In this document: piece after piece, positions 1 through 8,209 of the stretch
Layout: each line of letters begins with the position of its first letter
How positions within the stretch are numbered: position 1 is the first letter of the stretch
Origin: Aquificaceae bacterium
GTDB lineage: Bacteria > Aquificota > Aquificia > Aquificales > Aquificaceae
NCBI GenBank assembly: GCA_026981975.1
Contig: JALSHV010000025.1
Location: forward strand, 1-53,896
Length of the DNA: 53,896 nucleotides
Direction of reading: 5' to 3'
Made by a program: the position numbers and the translations under genes
Notes under the pieces: model-generated
Told to the model about the DNA's origin: nothing
The model's database searches: none
Seen by the model: only the letters and a program-made list of their open reading frames with translations

Positions 1-1
1 C

Positions 2-1162
2 TCCGACATACTGGGTAGATTCTTTACCGAAACAGTTAAAAGATCAGGTAGATGTCCTTACTGCAAAGCAATCATAGGTAACGATGAGTCTTGCTGTTCC
101 AATTGCCATATGCCTCTTGACTTTACCCGCACCGATCTGATAAAAGCTCTGCGTAGAATAAAGGTAGGAGATATAATATCCGGAAGACTCCCAGAAGAGA
201 TAAAGGAAAAAATTCACGAAGAGAAGACCGAATTCATAGGAACATGTCCCAAAATGAAGGAAGTTTTTTCCCTTATAAGGAAATACGCACCTACGGAATA
301 CCCCGTCTTGATTCTGGGTGAAACAGGAACGGGTAAAGAACTCACCGCAAGGGCGATACACGAAAGAAGTGCAAGAGCCAATGGACCTTTTATAGCCATA
401 AATTGCGGAGCTATACCTAAGGATTTGCTTGAGGCGGAACTCTTCGGTTATGAAAAGGGAGCCTTTACGGGAGCGGACAGACGTAAGAAGGGGAAGATAG
501 AACTTGCCGATGGTGGTTCTCTGTTTTTGGACGAAGTGGCTGAACTAACTCCGGAATTGCAAGTAAAGCTTTTGAGATTTCTTGAGGACTATAGCTTTGA
601 CAGAATAGGAGGATCACAACAGCTAAAAGCTAATGTGAGAGTCTTAGCTGCAACTAACAGAAACTTAGAAGAGTTAGTTGAAAGGGGTTTGTTCAGAGAA
701 GATCTCTATTACAGATTAAAAGTTTTAACCATTTATCTACCGCCTTTAAGGGAAAGGGAAGACGACTGTGTAATAATGGCTAAGTATTTTCTGAAGAAGT
801 TTTCTAAGGAACAAGGTAAGGAAATACTGGACTTTACCGATGAAGCGATTGAACTTATAAAGAACTACCAATGGCCCGGCAATGTTAGGGAGTTAATAAA
901 CGTTATAAGGAAAGCTGTAGTTTTAACAGATAAAAAATACATAGATGTAGAAGATCTTGACATAGACACAGATTTGCTTTCAAGAGATTTAAGTGGCAAA
1001 AGAATTTTCGGTTTAAAAGAACATATGGAAAGACTTGAAAAGGAACTTGTAGAAAAAGCTTATAAAATAACGGGAGGGAATATAAGTAAAATGTCCATGA
1101 TGTTGGGAGTTAGCAGACCTACGGTTTACAAGCTTATGGAGAAACACGGACTTCTGAAGTAA
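2..1162 (+). CDS. Sigma-54-dependent transcriptional activator with zinc-ribbon-like N-terminus (5' partial)
   Basis: Cut by the left edge: the frame is open from base 2, so the first ATG at 110 is internal. The visible 386 residues begin with a cysteine cluster C-x2-C-x9-CC-x2-C (codons at 53-106) that looks like a zinc ribbon. An NtrC-type AAA+ domain follows, with Walker A GETGTGKE, the GAFTGA loop that contacts sigma-54, Walker B GGSLFLDEV and the C-terminal WPGNVREL segment. The protein ends in a Fis-type helix-turn-helix (GNISKMSMMLGVSRPTVYK). The family remodels sigma-54 RNA polymerase at enhancer-bound promoters using ATP. No receiver domain is seen in the visible part. Targets are unknown. 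The same-strand pilMNOPQ run lies downstream, beyond glyS and the PEP synthase gene, but that link is only suggestive. Confidence 0.93.
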   Translation, partial: SDILGRFFTETVKRSGRCPYCKAIIGNDESCCSNCHMPLDFTRTDLIKALRRIKVGDIISGRLPEEIKEKIHEEKTEFIGTCPKMKEVFSLIRKYAPTEYPVLILGETGTGKELTARAIHERSARANGPFIAINCGAIPKDLLEAELFGYEKGAFTGADRRKKGKIELADGGSLFLDEVAELTPELQVKLLRFLEDYSFDRIGGSQQLKANVRVLAATNRNLEELVERGLFREDLYYRLKVLTIYLPPLREREDDCVIMAKYFLKKFSKEQGKEILDFTDEAIELIKNYQWPGNVRELINVIRKAVVLTDKKYIDVEDLDIDTDLLSRDLSGKRIFGLKEHMERLEKELVEKAYKITGGNISKMSMMLGVSRPTVYKLMEKHGLLK

Positions 1163-1168
1163 TATATT
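1163..1168 (+). promoter_or_regulatory. Putative -10 element for a near-leaderless glyS transcript
   Basis: TATATT lies 9 nt before the glyS ATG and starts one base after the stop of the upstream gene. No ribosome binding site can be seen before glyS. A start about 7 nt downstream of the element would give a 5' leader of roughly 3 nt. No clear -35 element is visible, so this rests on spacing and on the same pattern at other genes in the window. Confidence 0.4.
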
Positions 1169-1177
1169 CTGTAAATC

Positions 1178-3172
1178 ATGAGTGATCTCCTGATAGAAAT
1201 AGGTGTGGAGGAGCTTCCCTCCAATGTTATAAGATCCGCCTTGGCTTATATAAAAAATAGGTTAGAGAGTATCTTAGAAAGAAAAGATATAGAAACCTTT
1301 GGCACACCCCGAAGATTAGCCTTTATAGTGAGGAATTTTCGGGATTTTAAAAAAGTTGAAGAAGAAATCGTTTTCGGCCCCCCTTGGGAAAAGTCCTTTG
1401 ATGTGCAAGGGAATCCTACCCCTGCCTTAAAGGGATTTCTGGCAAAGTATTCCGCCAAAGGAGATATGATCTTTAAAGCTTCTAAGGGAAGAGGTGAGTA
1501 TGTGGCTCTTAAGTTGATCAAAGAAGAAGCAAGTGCTTTAGAAAAGCTGGAAGAGAGTTTTGAGGATATCTTAATCTCCGTCCCTTTCCCTAAAAGAATG
1601 CGTTGGCTGTCTGACAAAAGGATAACCTTTTCAAGACCTATCCGATGGATAGTAGGACTTTACGGGGACAGAGTTTTGAATCTGCACTTCGGTAATTTAA
1701 AAGCGGGTAGGAGAACAAAAGGACATAGACTTCTTTCGGAAGGGTGGATAGAGCTGAAAACAGCTGAAGATTACTTGAAGAGATTAGAGGAAAACTTTGT
1801 AATTCCTGAAGTGGAGAAAAGGAAACAGATTATACTGAAAGCTCTTGAAGAAGAAGCCAAGAAAAGACAAGCACAGCTGGAGTATCCGCAAGATCTTCTT
1901 GAAGAAGTTACTAACTTGGTTGAATACCCCTTCATAGTAGCGGGAAGTTTTGAGAAAAAGTTTTTAGAACTCCCTTCAAAGGTAGTTGTTACTGTATGCG
2001 CTCATCATCAGAGATTCTTCTGTCTTTCAAAGGAAGGAAAACTAATTAACGAATTTCTCGGTGTGAGTAATAATAAACCCGAGGGTAACGTTGTAAGGGA
2101 AGGATACGAAAGAGTTATAAAAGCGAGACTTGAAGATGCTCTTTTCTTTTACAGGGAAGATCAGAAAAAAAAATTGGAAGACCTTGTTCCACAGTTGGCA
2201 GAGATTCTTATACACCCCAAAGTAGGAACAGTTTTAGATAAAGTAAATAGATTGAGAAAGATAACAGCTAAACTGTGTGAGAGATTTTCCCACAGTAAGG
2301 AAGAAAGAGAAAAAGCAGACAGGGCTGCTTTTCTCTCAAAAGCGGATCTGCTCACGGAAATGGTAAAAGAATTTGACGAGCTTCAGGGGTATATGGGCTA
2401 CGTTTACGCTCTCCTGCAAGGAGAAGACAAAGATGTAGCCTTGGCTATATACGAGCAGTATAAACCAGCAGATGCAAGGGATAAACTACCTTCAACTTTT
2501 ATCGGAGCTGTTCTTTCTCTGGCGGATAAAATAGACACTCTTATTTCTTTTTTCAAAGCAAGAGAGATACCCACCGGAAGCTCAGATCCATACAGCTTAA
2601 GAAGGTGTGCCTTAGGGATACTAAGAATTATAAACGATAGAAAATGGGACGTGGATCTCAGGGATTTTCGTGACATATACGGAAGTGGAAAGTGGGAAGA
2701 GGAACTGGAAGGTTTTCTAAGGCAAAGGCTTGAAAGCTACTTAGAAAACATACGCTATGATTACGTTAAAGCGGTTTTAGCTGTAAAAAATGCGCTCAGA
2801 CCTTATGAAATTATAAAAAACGTTTATCTTATAAACAGTGTTCAAAACTCTTCCATTTTAGAAGGAATATACGAAACTTATAGAAGAGTGGTAAGAATAA
2901 TACCCAAAGATTGGAAATCAATGGAGGTTAAAACCCATTTATTTCAAGAAAATGCTGAGATTTCACTGTGGAAAATAGTGGAGAAAATGGAAAAACAGAG
3001 AGATATAGACCTTCAGGATTTGTTCTCCCTAAAAAATCCTATTGACAAGTTCTTTGACAGTGTCCTGATCATGGACAACGATAGAAAAATCAGAGAAAAT
3101 AGACTTGCACTTCTTATGAGAGTGAAGTTTTTGTTTAACAGAATAGCAGATTTCAGCAAGCTTGTTTTTTAG
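1178..3172 (+). CDS. glyS: Glycyl-tRNA synthetase beta subunit
   Basis: A 664-residue protein beginning MSDLLIEIGVEELPS, the typical N-terminus of the bacterial GlyRS beta chain, with family blocks such as the FSRPIRWIV segment and a C-terminal region rich in basic and aromatic residues used for tRNA binding. It works with the alpha subunit (glyQ, not in this window) as an alpha2beta2 enzyme that charges tRNA-Gly with glycine. The length is near the usual 670-700 residues. The ATG at 1178 is the first start after the upstream stop. It lacks a Shine-Dalgarno sequence, and a TATATT element sits just upstream, so it may be read from a near-leaderless mRNA. Confidence 0.96.
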   Translation: MSDLLIEIGVEELPSNVIRSALAYIKNRLESILERKDIETFGTPRRLAFIVRNFRDFKKVEEEIVFGPPWEKSFDVQGNPTPALKGFLAKYSAKGDMIFKASKGRGEYVALKLIKEEASALEKLEESFEDILISVPFPKRMRWLSDKRITFSRPIRWIVGLYGDRVLNLHFGNLKAGRRTKGHRLLSEGWIELKTAEDYLKRLEENFVIPEVEKRKQIILKALEEEAKKRQAQLEYPQDLLEEVTNLVEYPFIVAGSFEKKFLELPSKVVVTVCAHHQRFFCLSKEGKLINEFLGVSNNKPEGNVVREGYERVIKARLEDALFFYREDQKKKLEDLVPQLAEILIHPKVGTVLDKVNRLRKITAKLCERFSHSKEEREKADRAAFLSKADLLTEMVKEFDELQGYMGYVYALLQGEDKDVALAIYEQYKPADARDKLPSTFIGAVLSLADKIDTLISFFKAREIPTGSSDPYSLRRCALGILRIINDRKWDVDLRDFRDIYGSGKWEEELEGFLRQRLESYLENIRYDYVKAVLAVKNALRPYEIIKNVYLINSVQNSSILEGIYETYRRVVRIIPKDWKSMEVKTHLFQENAEISLWKIVEKMEKQRDIDLQDLFSLKNPIDKFFDSVLIMDNDRKIRENRLALLMRVKFLFNRIADFSKLVF

Positions 3173-3182
3173 GAGGTGAGTA

Positions 3183-5744
3183 ATGAAGGGAAAAGCCCTT
3201 GTCCTCTGGCTTGATGAACTGACCATTGAAGATATACCGATAGCCGGAGGAAAAAACGCTTCCTTGGGAGAGATGATAAAGAATCTAAGTCCCTTGGGGA
3301 TAAACATACCCAACGGTTTCGTAGTAACATCAACAGCGTATTACAGTTTTCTTGAATACAACAATCTTCGGGAGAAAATAAGGGAAATACTTCAAGACTT
3401 GAATGTTAACGATGTTAAAGATCTTTCCAGAAGAGGCTATCAGATAAGGGAACTTATAAAAGGAGGAAAATTTCCCCCTCAGTTAGAAGATTTGGTAAAA
3501 GAATACTACGGTAAGCTTTCGGACAAGTATAAAACCCATGCTGTAGACGTTGCAGTTAGATCTTCGGCAACCGCAGAAGATCTTCCTGATGCTTCCTTTG
3601 CTGGACAGCAAGAAACTTTTCTTAACGTGGTGGGAGCGGAGAATGTCTTAACCGCTATAAGAAACTGCTTTGCTTCTCTTTTCACAGACAGAGCTATATC
3701 TTACAGGGAATCCTTTGGCTTTGATCACTTCAACGTAGGTATTGCGGTTGGTGTTCAGAAAATGGTCAGATCGGATCTCGGAGCTTCCGGAGTTATGTTT
3801 ACCTTAGATACAGAAACAGGTTTCAAAGATGTAGTGGTTATAAATGCCATATACGGTTTAGGGGAGTTAATAGTTCAAGGAATGGTAACTCCCGATGAGT
3901 ATATGGTTTTTAAACCTACTTTCCGTCAAGGTTATTCCGCAATTATAGAAAAAAAGCTCGGTAAAAAGGACAGGAAAATGGTTTACGGAGCGGGGGAAGA
4001 CAGAACAAAGGTAGTCAACGTATCTGTGCCTGATCAAAAAAGGTTTGCTCTTACAGATAAAGAAATTTTAAAACTGGCAGAATGGGGAATGCTTATAGAG
4101 AAACACTACTCTGATAAGAAAGGAAAATGGACTCCTATGGATATAGAATGGGCAAAGGACGGTATTTTAAACGAACTCTTTATAGTCCAAGCACGACCGG
4201 AAACGGTTCATTCACGTAAGGAGGAGAATATTATAAAGGTTTACAGAATTTTAGAATCTGAAAAAGAAAGGGAGGGAAAAAGACTAGTCAGTGGTATAGC
4301 GGTGGGCGATAAGATAGCTGTAGGTAAAGTAAGAATTCTCTTTGATCTTAAAGATGCTGAACAGTTTAAAGAAGGTGAAGTTTTGGTAACCGACATAACA
4401 GATCCAGACTGGGAACCCATAATGAAAAAAGCCTCCGCCATAGTCACCAACAGAGGTGGTAGAACCGCTCACGCTGCCATAGTGGCAAGAGAACTCGGAA
4501 TACCAGCGGTAGTTGGAACGGGAAACGCTACAGAAATACTCAACACGGGCGTAGATGTGACGGTTTCCTGTGCTGAAGGAGAAACTGGTTATGTGTATGA
4601 AGGGAACCTCAAGTATGAGATAGAAGAGATAAATGTAAATCAATTGCCAAGATCCAAAACCAGAATAATGATGAATATAGGAAATCCGGAGACTGCTTTT
4701 AAACATGCCTCCATACCTAATGACGGAGTTGGATTAGCAAGAGAAGAGTTCATCATAGCCAATTACATAAAAATTCACCCTCTTGCCCTTATACACTTTG
4801 AAGAAATAAAGGAGCTTTACATCAAACTCTCAAATATGGGACTTATTGATGAAAGAGGATATGTTCCCTTCAGAACCATATACGCTTATGCAGGCAAGGA
4901 ACTAAAATCAAAACTCGCAAAAGGTAAAGAAAAAAGAAGTATTAACCTAAAAAGGCTTATAGAGGATATAGAGAGACATACCTTCGGCTATGATAACAAG
5001 AGAACCTACTACATAAAGAAACTATCTTACGGTATAGCTAAAATAGCAGCCGCTTTTTATCCGAACCCTGTTATTGTTAGATTTTCTGATTTCAAGTCTA
5101 ACGAATACGCCAATCTTATAGGAGGGCATCTTTTTGAACCTGATGAAGAGAATCCGATGATAGGTTGGAGAGGAGCTTCAAGGTATTACTCCCCTGTGTT
5201 CAGGGAAGCTTTTGAAATGGAGTGTATGGCTATACTCAGAGTCAGGAACAAAATGGGGCTTACAAACACCAAAGTAATGATACCTTTCTGCAGAACTCCG
5301 GAGGAAGGAGAAAAAGTAATAAGTGTCATGGAAGAAGTAGGACTCCGAAGGGGAGAAAACAATCTTGAGGTTTACGTAATGGCTGAACTACCAAGCAATA
5401 TTATCTTAGCAGATGCTTTTGCAGACATCTTTGATGGATTTTCCATAGGCTCTAACGATTTAACTCAACTTACCCTCGGTATAGATCGGGATTCTGGTCT
5501 TGTTGCTCACCTTTACGATGAAAGAAACGAAGCGGTAAAGAGACTGATAGCTCAACTGATTAACATTGCTAAGGGAAAAGGGAAAAAGGTAAGTATATGC
5601 GGTCAAGCTCCCTCAGATTTTCCCGATTTTGCCCGCTTTCTTGTAGAACTCGGTATAGACAGTATTTCACTGAACCCCGATTCTGTTCTAAAAACTTTAC
5701 TGGAAGTTACCGAAATGGAAAATAAAATGGGAGTGACTAAATGA
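3183..5744 (+). CDS. ppsA: Phosphoenolpyruvate synthase (pyruvate, water dikinase)
   Basis: An 853-residue protein with the three expected parts. The N-terminal ATP-grasp domain starts with LVLWLDEL and contains AGGKNASLGEM and RSSATAEDLPDASFAGQQ. The central swivelling domain carries the phospho-accepting histidine in NRGGRTAHAAIVAREL (His430). The C-terminal TIM barrel has GSNDLTQLTLGIDRDSG and a catalytic cysteine in SICGQAPS. The start has a strong AGGAGGTGA site. These signatures favour PEP synthase over pyruvate phosphate dikinase. It converts pyruvate plus ATP to PEP, AMP and phosphate, the anabolic step needed after carbon is fixed to pyruvate by a reductive TCA cycle. The stop overlaps the pilM start by 4 bp (ATGA), so the two are probably translationally coupled. 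Confidence 0.94.
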   Translation: MKGKALVLWLDELTIEDIPIAGGKNASLGEMIKNLSPLGINIPNGFVVTSTAYYSFLEYNNLREKIREILQDLNVNDVKDLSRRGYQIRELIKGGKFPPQLEDLVKEYYGKLSDKYKTHAVDVAVRSSATAEDLPDASFAGQQETFLNVVGAENVLTAIRNCFASLFTDRAISYRESFGFDHFNVGIAVGVQKMVRSDLGASGVMFTLDTETGFKDVVVINAIYGLGELIVQGMVTPDEYMVFKPTFRQGYSAIIEKKLGKKDRKMVYGAGEDRTKVVNVSVPDQKRFALTDKEILKLAEWGMLIEKHYSDKKGKWTPMDIEWAKDGILNELFIVQARPETVHSRKEENIIKVYRILESEKEREGKRLVSGIAVGDKIAVGKVRILFDLKDAEQFKEGEVLVTDITDPDWEPIMKKASAIVTNRGGRTAHAAIVARELGIPAVVGTGNATEILNTGVDVTVSCAEGETGYVYEGNLKYEIEEINVNQLPRSKTRIMMNIGNPETAFKHASIPNDGVGLAREEFIIANYIKIHPLALIHFEEIKELYIKLSNMGLIDERGYVPFRTIYAYAGKELKSKLAKGKEKRSINLKRLIEDIERHTFGYDNKRTYYIKKLSYGIAKIAAAFYPNPVIVRFSDFKSNEYANLIGGHLFEPDEENPMIGWRGASRYYSPVFREAFEMECMAILRVRNKMGLTNTKVMIPFCRTPEEGEKVISVMEEVGLRRGENNLEVYVMAELPSNIILADAFADIFDGFSIGSNDLTQLTLGIDRDSGLVAHLYDERNEAVKRLIAQLINIAKGKGKKVSICGQAPSDFPDFARFLVELGIDSISLNPDSVLKTLLEVTEMENKMGVTK

Positions 5745-6622
5745 AATTTGCTCTCCAGCTTCCAGACTTGGGGAGGTTGTTTAGAAAAACAAAAACAAGT
5801 CCAGCGGTATATTTAACAGATAAACTGGTGAGATTTCTTGAACTTGACACAGAAGGAAAACCCACCTTTGAACCCGTTGAAGTGTTCTGGGAACACGAAG
5901 GAGAAGAGGGAAGAAAAAAAATCCTTACTTCTATTGTGGAAACTAATAAACTAAAAGGAAAAGAGGTTTCTACCTGCATTACTGTTGATGACGGTATTTT
6001 GAAATTTCAAAAGTTCCCTATAGCTATGTCCAAAAAAGATCTTATGGAAGCTATAGACTGGTATATAAGATCAGAAACACAGCAGATAAAGGAGGAAACT
6101 ATTTACGATTATTACTTTCTGGAAAAAGATATAGACGATAAATACATAAAGGTTGTAATTACAATAGCCAGAAAAAGCTCGGTAGAGAGACTCAGCCAAA
6201 TCCTTAAAAGTGTCGGACTCCAGCCAAAGATAATAGACTACGAAATAGTGGTTATTATAAACTACGGACTCCACAGTAAATTGCCACCTCCCTTTGCCAT
6301 ACTGTATGTTGATCACTATGAAGGTATTTTGACGTATTACGGTAAGAATACTATCTCCTACAATAAGATAGATTTCAATTACAAGTATTACAAAGAAGCA
6401 AACGATCCAACACTACTGGATACATTTCTTATAGAAGTAAGGAACTTATTGGTTATCAATGAGATATCAAATGTGTATCTAGCGGGACCGATCATATCGG
6501 ACGAGATGACTCTTGAAAATATAATGATGAATTTACCGGTTCTGGGCATTTTAGATTTAGAGGAAGTTCCTCCTGCTTTCTTTCTGCCTTACACATTGGC
6601 TCTGAGGGGAATGGAGGAGTGA
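5741..6622 (+). CDS. pilM: Type IV pilus assembly protein PilM-like
   Basis: A 293-residue cytoplasmic protein, somewhat shorter than the usual ~350-residue PilM. It has the early SPAVYLTDKLVRFLELD strand pattern of the actin-like fold and a middle section resembling the PilM region that docks onto the PilN cytoplasmic tail (KFQKFPIAMSKKDLMEAI). Sequence similarity is weak and the call leans on order: it begins a run PilM-PilN-PilO-(PilP position)-PilQ. PilM links the inner-membrane PilN/PilO pair to the cytoplasmic motor. The ATG overlaps the upstream PEP synthase stop by 4 bp, and the gap to pilN is 3 bp. Confidence 0.8.
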   Translation: MKFALQLPDLGRLFRKTKTSPAVYLTDKLVRFLELDTEGKPTFEPVEVFWEHEGEEGRKKILTSIVETNKLKGKEVSTCITVDDGILKFQKFPIAMSKKDLMEAIDWYIRSETQQIKEETIYDYYFLEKDIDDKYIKVVITIARKSSVERLSQILKSVGLQPKIIDYEIVVIINYGLHSKLPPPFAILYVDHYEGILTYYGKNTISYNKIDFNYKYYKEANDPTLLDTFLIEVRNLLVINEISNVYLAGPIISDEMTLENIMMNLPVLGILDLEEVPPAFFLPYTLALRGMEE

Positions 6623-6625
6623 AAA

Positions 6626-7261
6626 ATGATAAAGATAAACTTTCTTAAGAAAGAAAGGAAGAAATTTACACTTCCCGATTTTTCCAAACTCAAGGAGGTA
6701 AAGTTTAAAGACTTTATAAAAGAGCGCGCCCTTATTATAGCACCTTTAATTGTATCTTTATTAATAGTAGGAGAGCTATTATACGTTTACAAAATAAGAA
6801 AAGAAATTGGAGAACTCAGGAAAGAAGTAAACCGGCTCACCATGGAAAGAAATACTCTGAAGAAAAAAGCTGATGCAATAACCGCTCAGAAGAAGGCACT
6901 ACAGCAAGAAATAAATAAGGTAAAACACAGGATCCGCAGACTTGAGATGAGTAAAGATATTCTTTTGGTTTTAAAGGGATATTACCAGCCTTTTAACGGT
7001 TCCCTTAACTTTCTTTATACAAAGGCTCCTTCCACTGTTTGGTATGATAAACTCTCACAGAATATAGACTTCCAAAAAATAGACGTTGAGCTGTCTTTTG
7101 GATCTTACGATATAGATTCAATAAAGCACTTCTTTAGTTCTATAAAGGAGAAATTCCCCCGTCTTCTGCCGGGTGAAATAGAAAAGAAGGAAAACAGAAA
7201 CGGGATAATATACTACGTTTCCACTGTTAAAATAGGGAAAGACATAATAGGGAGGGACTAA
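6626..7261 (+). CDS. pilN: Type IV pilus inner-membrane alignment protein PilN-like
   Basis: A 211-residue protein with a short basic cytoplasmic tail starting MIKINFLKKE (the IN-hydrophobic-L motif PilN uses to bind PilM). A single membrane span follows at about residues 37-55 (ALIIAPLIVSLLIVGELLY), then a long charged coiled coil to about residue 110, then a periplasmic globular domain. This is the standard PilN layout. It should pair with PilO in the inner membrane to connect the motor to the secretin. The last A of its stop codon is the first base of the pilO ATG. Confidence 0.85.
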   Translation: MIKINFLKKERKKFTLPDFSKLKEVKFKDFIKERALIIAPLIVSLLIVGELLYVYKIRKEIGELRKEVNRLTMERNTLKKKADAITAQKKALQQEINKVKHRIRRLEMSKDILLVLKGYYQPFNGSLNFLYTKAPSTVWYDKLSQNIDFQKIDVELSFGSYDIDSIKHFFSSIKEKFPRLLPGEIEKKENRNGIIYYVSTVKIGKDIIGRD

Positions 7262-7974
7262 TGCAGTTAGATAAAGTAAAGGCTCAATGGGAAGCAACAC
7301 CACTGTGGCAAAGACTTGTATTGGTTATTCTGTTTCCGCTTGTAGTAGCAGGAGCTATATGGTTTTACGTTATAAAACCCAGTGTTGAAACAAAAGAAAG
7401 GCTTATAAAAGAAAAGAAACAGTTATCACAGGAAATAGCAAAATACAGGCGCATGATAAAACCACAGGTTCTTGAAAGTATGAAAAAACAACTAGAAGCG
7501 TTAAAAGCTGAAGAGGAGAAGAAAAAAAAGGAACTGGAAAGAGTGGTAGGAAAAATACCAACAGTAGAAGAATTGGAAAAGGTTTTCGGAGAGATAAACT
7601 TTTTAGCTTCCCTTCAGAATTTGGTAATAACAAAAATATCCCTTTCTCAACCTAGAACTTTAAATCTTACACTGGTGGAAAAAGAAGGGAAGAAAATAGT
7701 CCAACCTGTTATTACCCAACAACCTCAACAAATAAGAAGAAGAGGGAAACCCCCTCCTAAGAAAACAAAAAAACCTCCTCAAAAAGGTGTTCCTGTAACT
7801 ACGGTGAGAGTAAATATGAACTTGGAAGGTAGCAGTATAGGAGTTTACCGTTTTCTGAAGAGTATCCAAGAAAGAGGATTGGTTTCCTATCCGGTTTCCG
7901 TAAGCGTAAAGCCCTTAAGGGAAGGAGGAGTCGTAAGTGCTGAGGTTGTTATAGACGTAATACTACAAAAGTGA
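7261..7974 (+). CDS. pilO: Type IV pilus inner-membrane protein PilO-like
   Basis: A 237-residue protein with a short N-terminal tail, one membrane span at about residues 19-37, a charged coiled coil at about 42-100 and a C-terminal ferredoxin-like domain ending in VSAEVVIDVIL. This matches PilO, the partner of PilN. The odd part is a proline-, lysine- and arginine-rich linker at residues ~148-178 (containing RRRGKPPPKKTKKPPQKG) in the middle of the periplasmic domain. It is not a standard part of PilO. It directly follows pilN with a one-base overlap. Confidence 0.83.
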   Translation: MQLDKVKAQWEATPLWQRLVLVILFPLVVAGAIWFYVIKPSVETKERLIKEKKQLSQEIAKYRRMIKPQVLESMKKQLEALKAEEEKKKKELERVVGKIPTVEELEKVFGEINFLASLQNLVITKISLSQPRTLNLTLVEKEGKKIVQPVITQQPQQIRRRGKPPPKKTKKPPQKGVPVTTVRVNMNLEGSSIGVYRFLKSIQERGLVSYPVSVSVKPLREGGVVSAEVVIDVILQK

Positions 7975-7984
7975 GGTGATTGAT

Positions 7985-8209
7985 ATGAGAAGAACGATAA
8001 AGCTGATATTAACTCTTTTACTCTTAGAATTTGCTTTTTCAAAAGATCCCTTCACTAACAGGGAAGAAGCGGTGGGATACATAGTAATAGATAATGAGGG
8101 AAAAACCGAAAGGTATATAGTAATAGAAAGCGGGAAAGGTAAGGTAAAGATTCTAAAAACGGATTATAAGCCCGATAAAGTGTTAAAAAAGGGAGGGCAA
8201 AAAAGATGA
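7985..8209 (+). CDS. Small secreted protein in the PilP position
   Basis: A 74-residue protein with an N-terminal signal-like segment (IKLILTLLLLEFAFS), a middle section with AVGYIVIDN and YIVIESG and a lysine-rich tail. The ATG at 7985 is chosen because GAGGTGAT (7972-7979) sits at proper spacing; an in-frame GTG at 7976 lies inside that site. In type IV pilus operons this slot is held by PilP, a ~170-residue lipoprotein that bridges PilN/PilO to PilQ. This product is less than half that size and has no lipobox cysteine, so it is either a minimal PilP or an unrelated accessory protein. It overlaps pilQ by 4 bp (ATGA). Confidence 0.65.
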   Translation: MRRTIKLILTLLLLEFAFSKDPFTNREEAVGYIVIDNEGKTERYIVIESGKGKVKILKTDYKPDKVLKKGGQKR

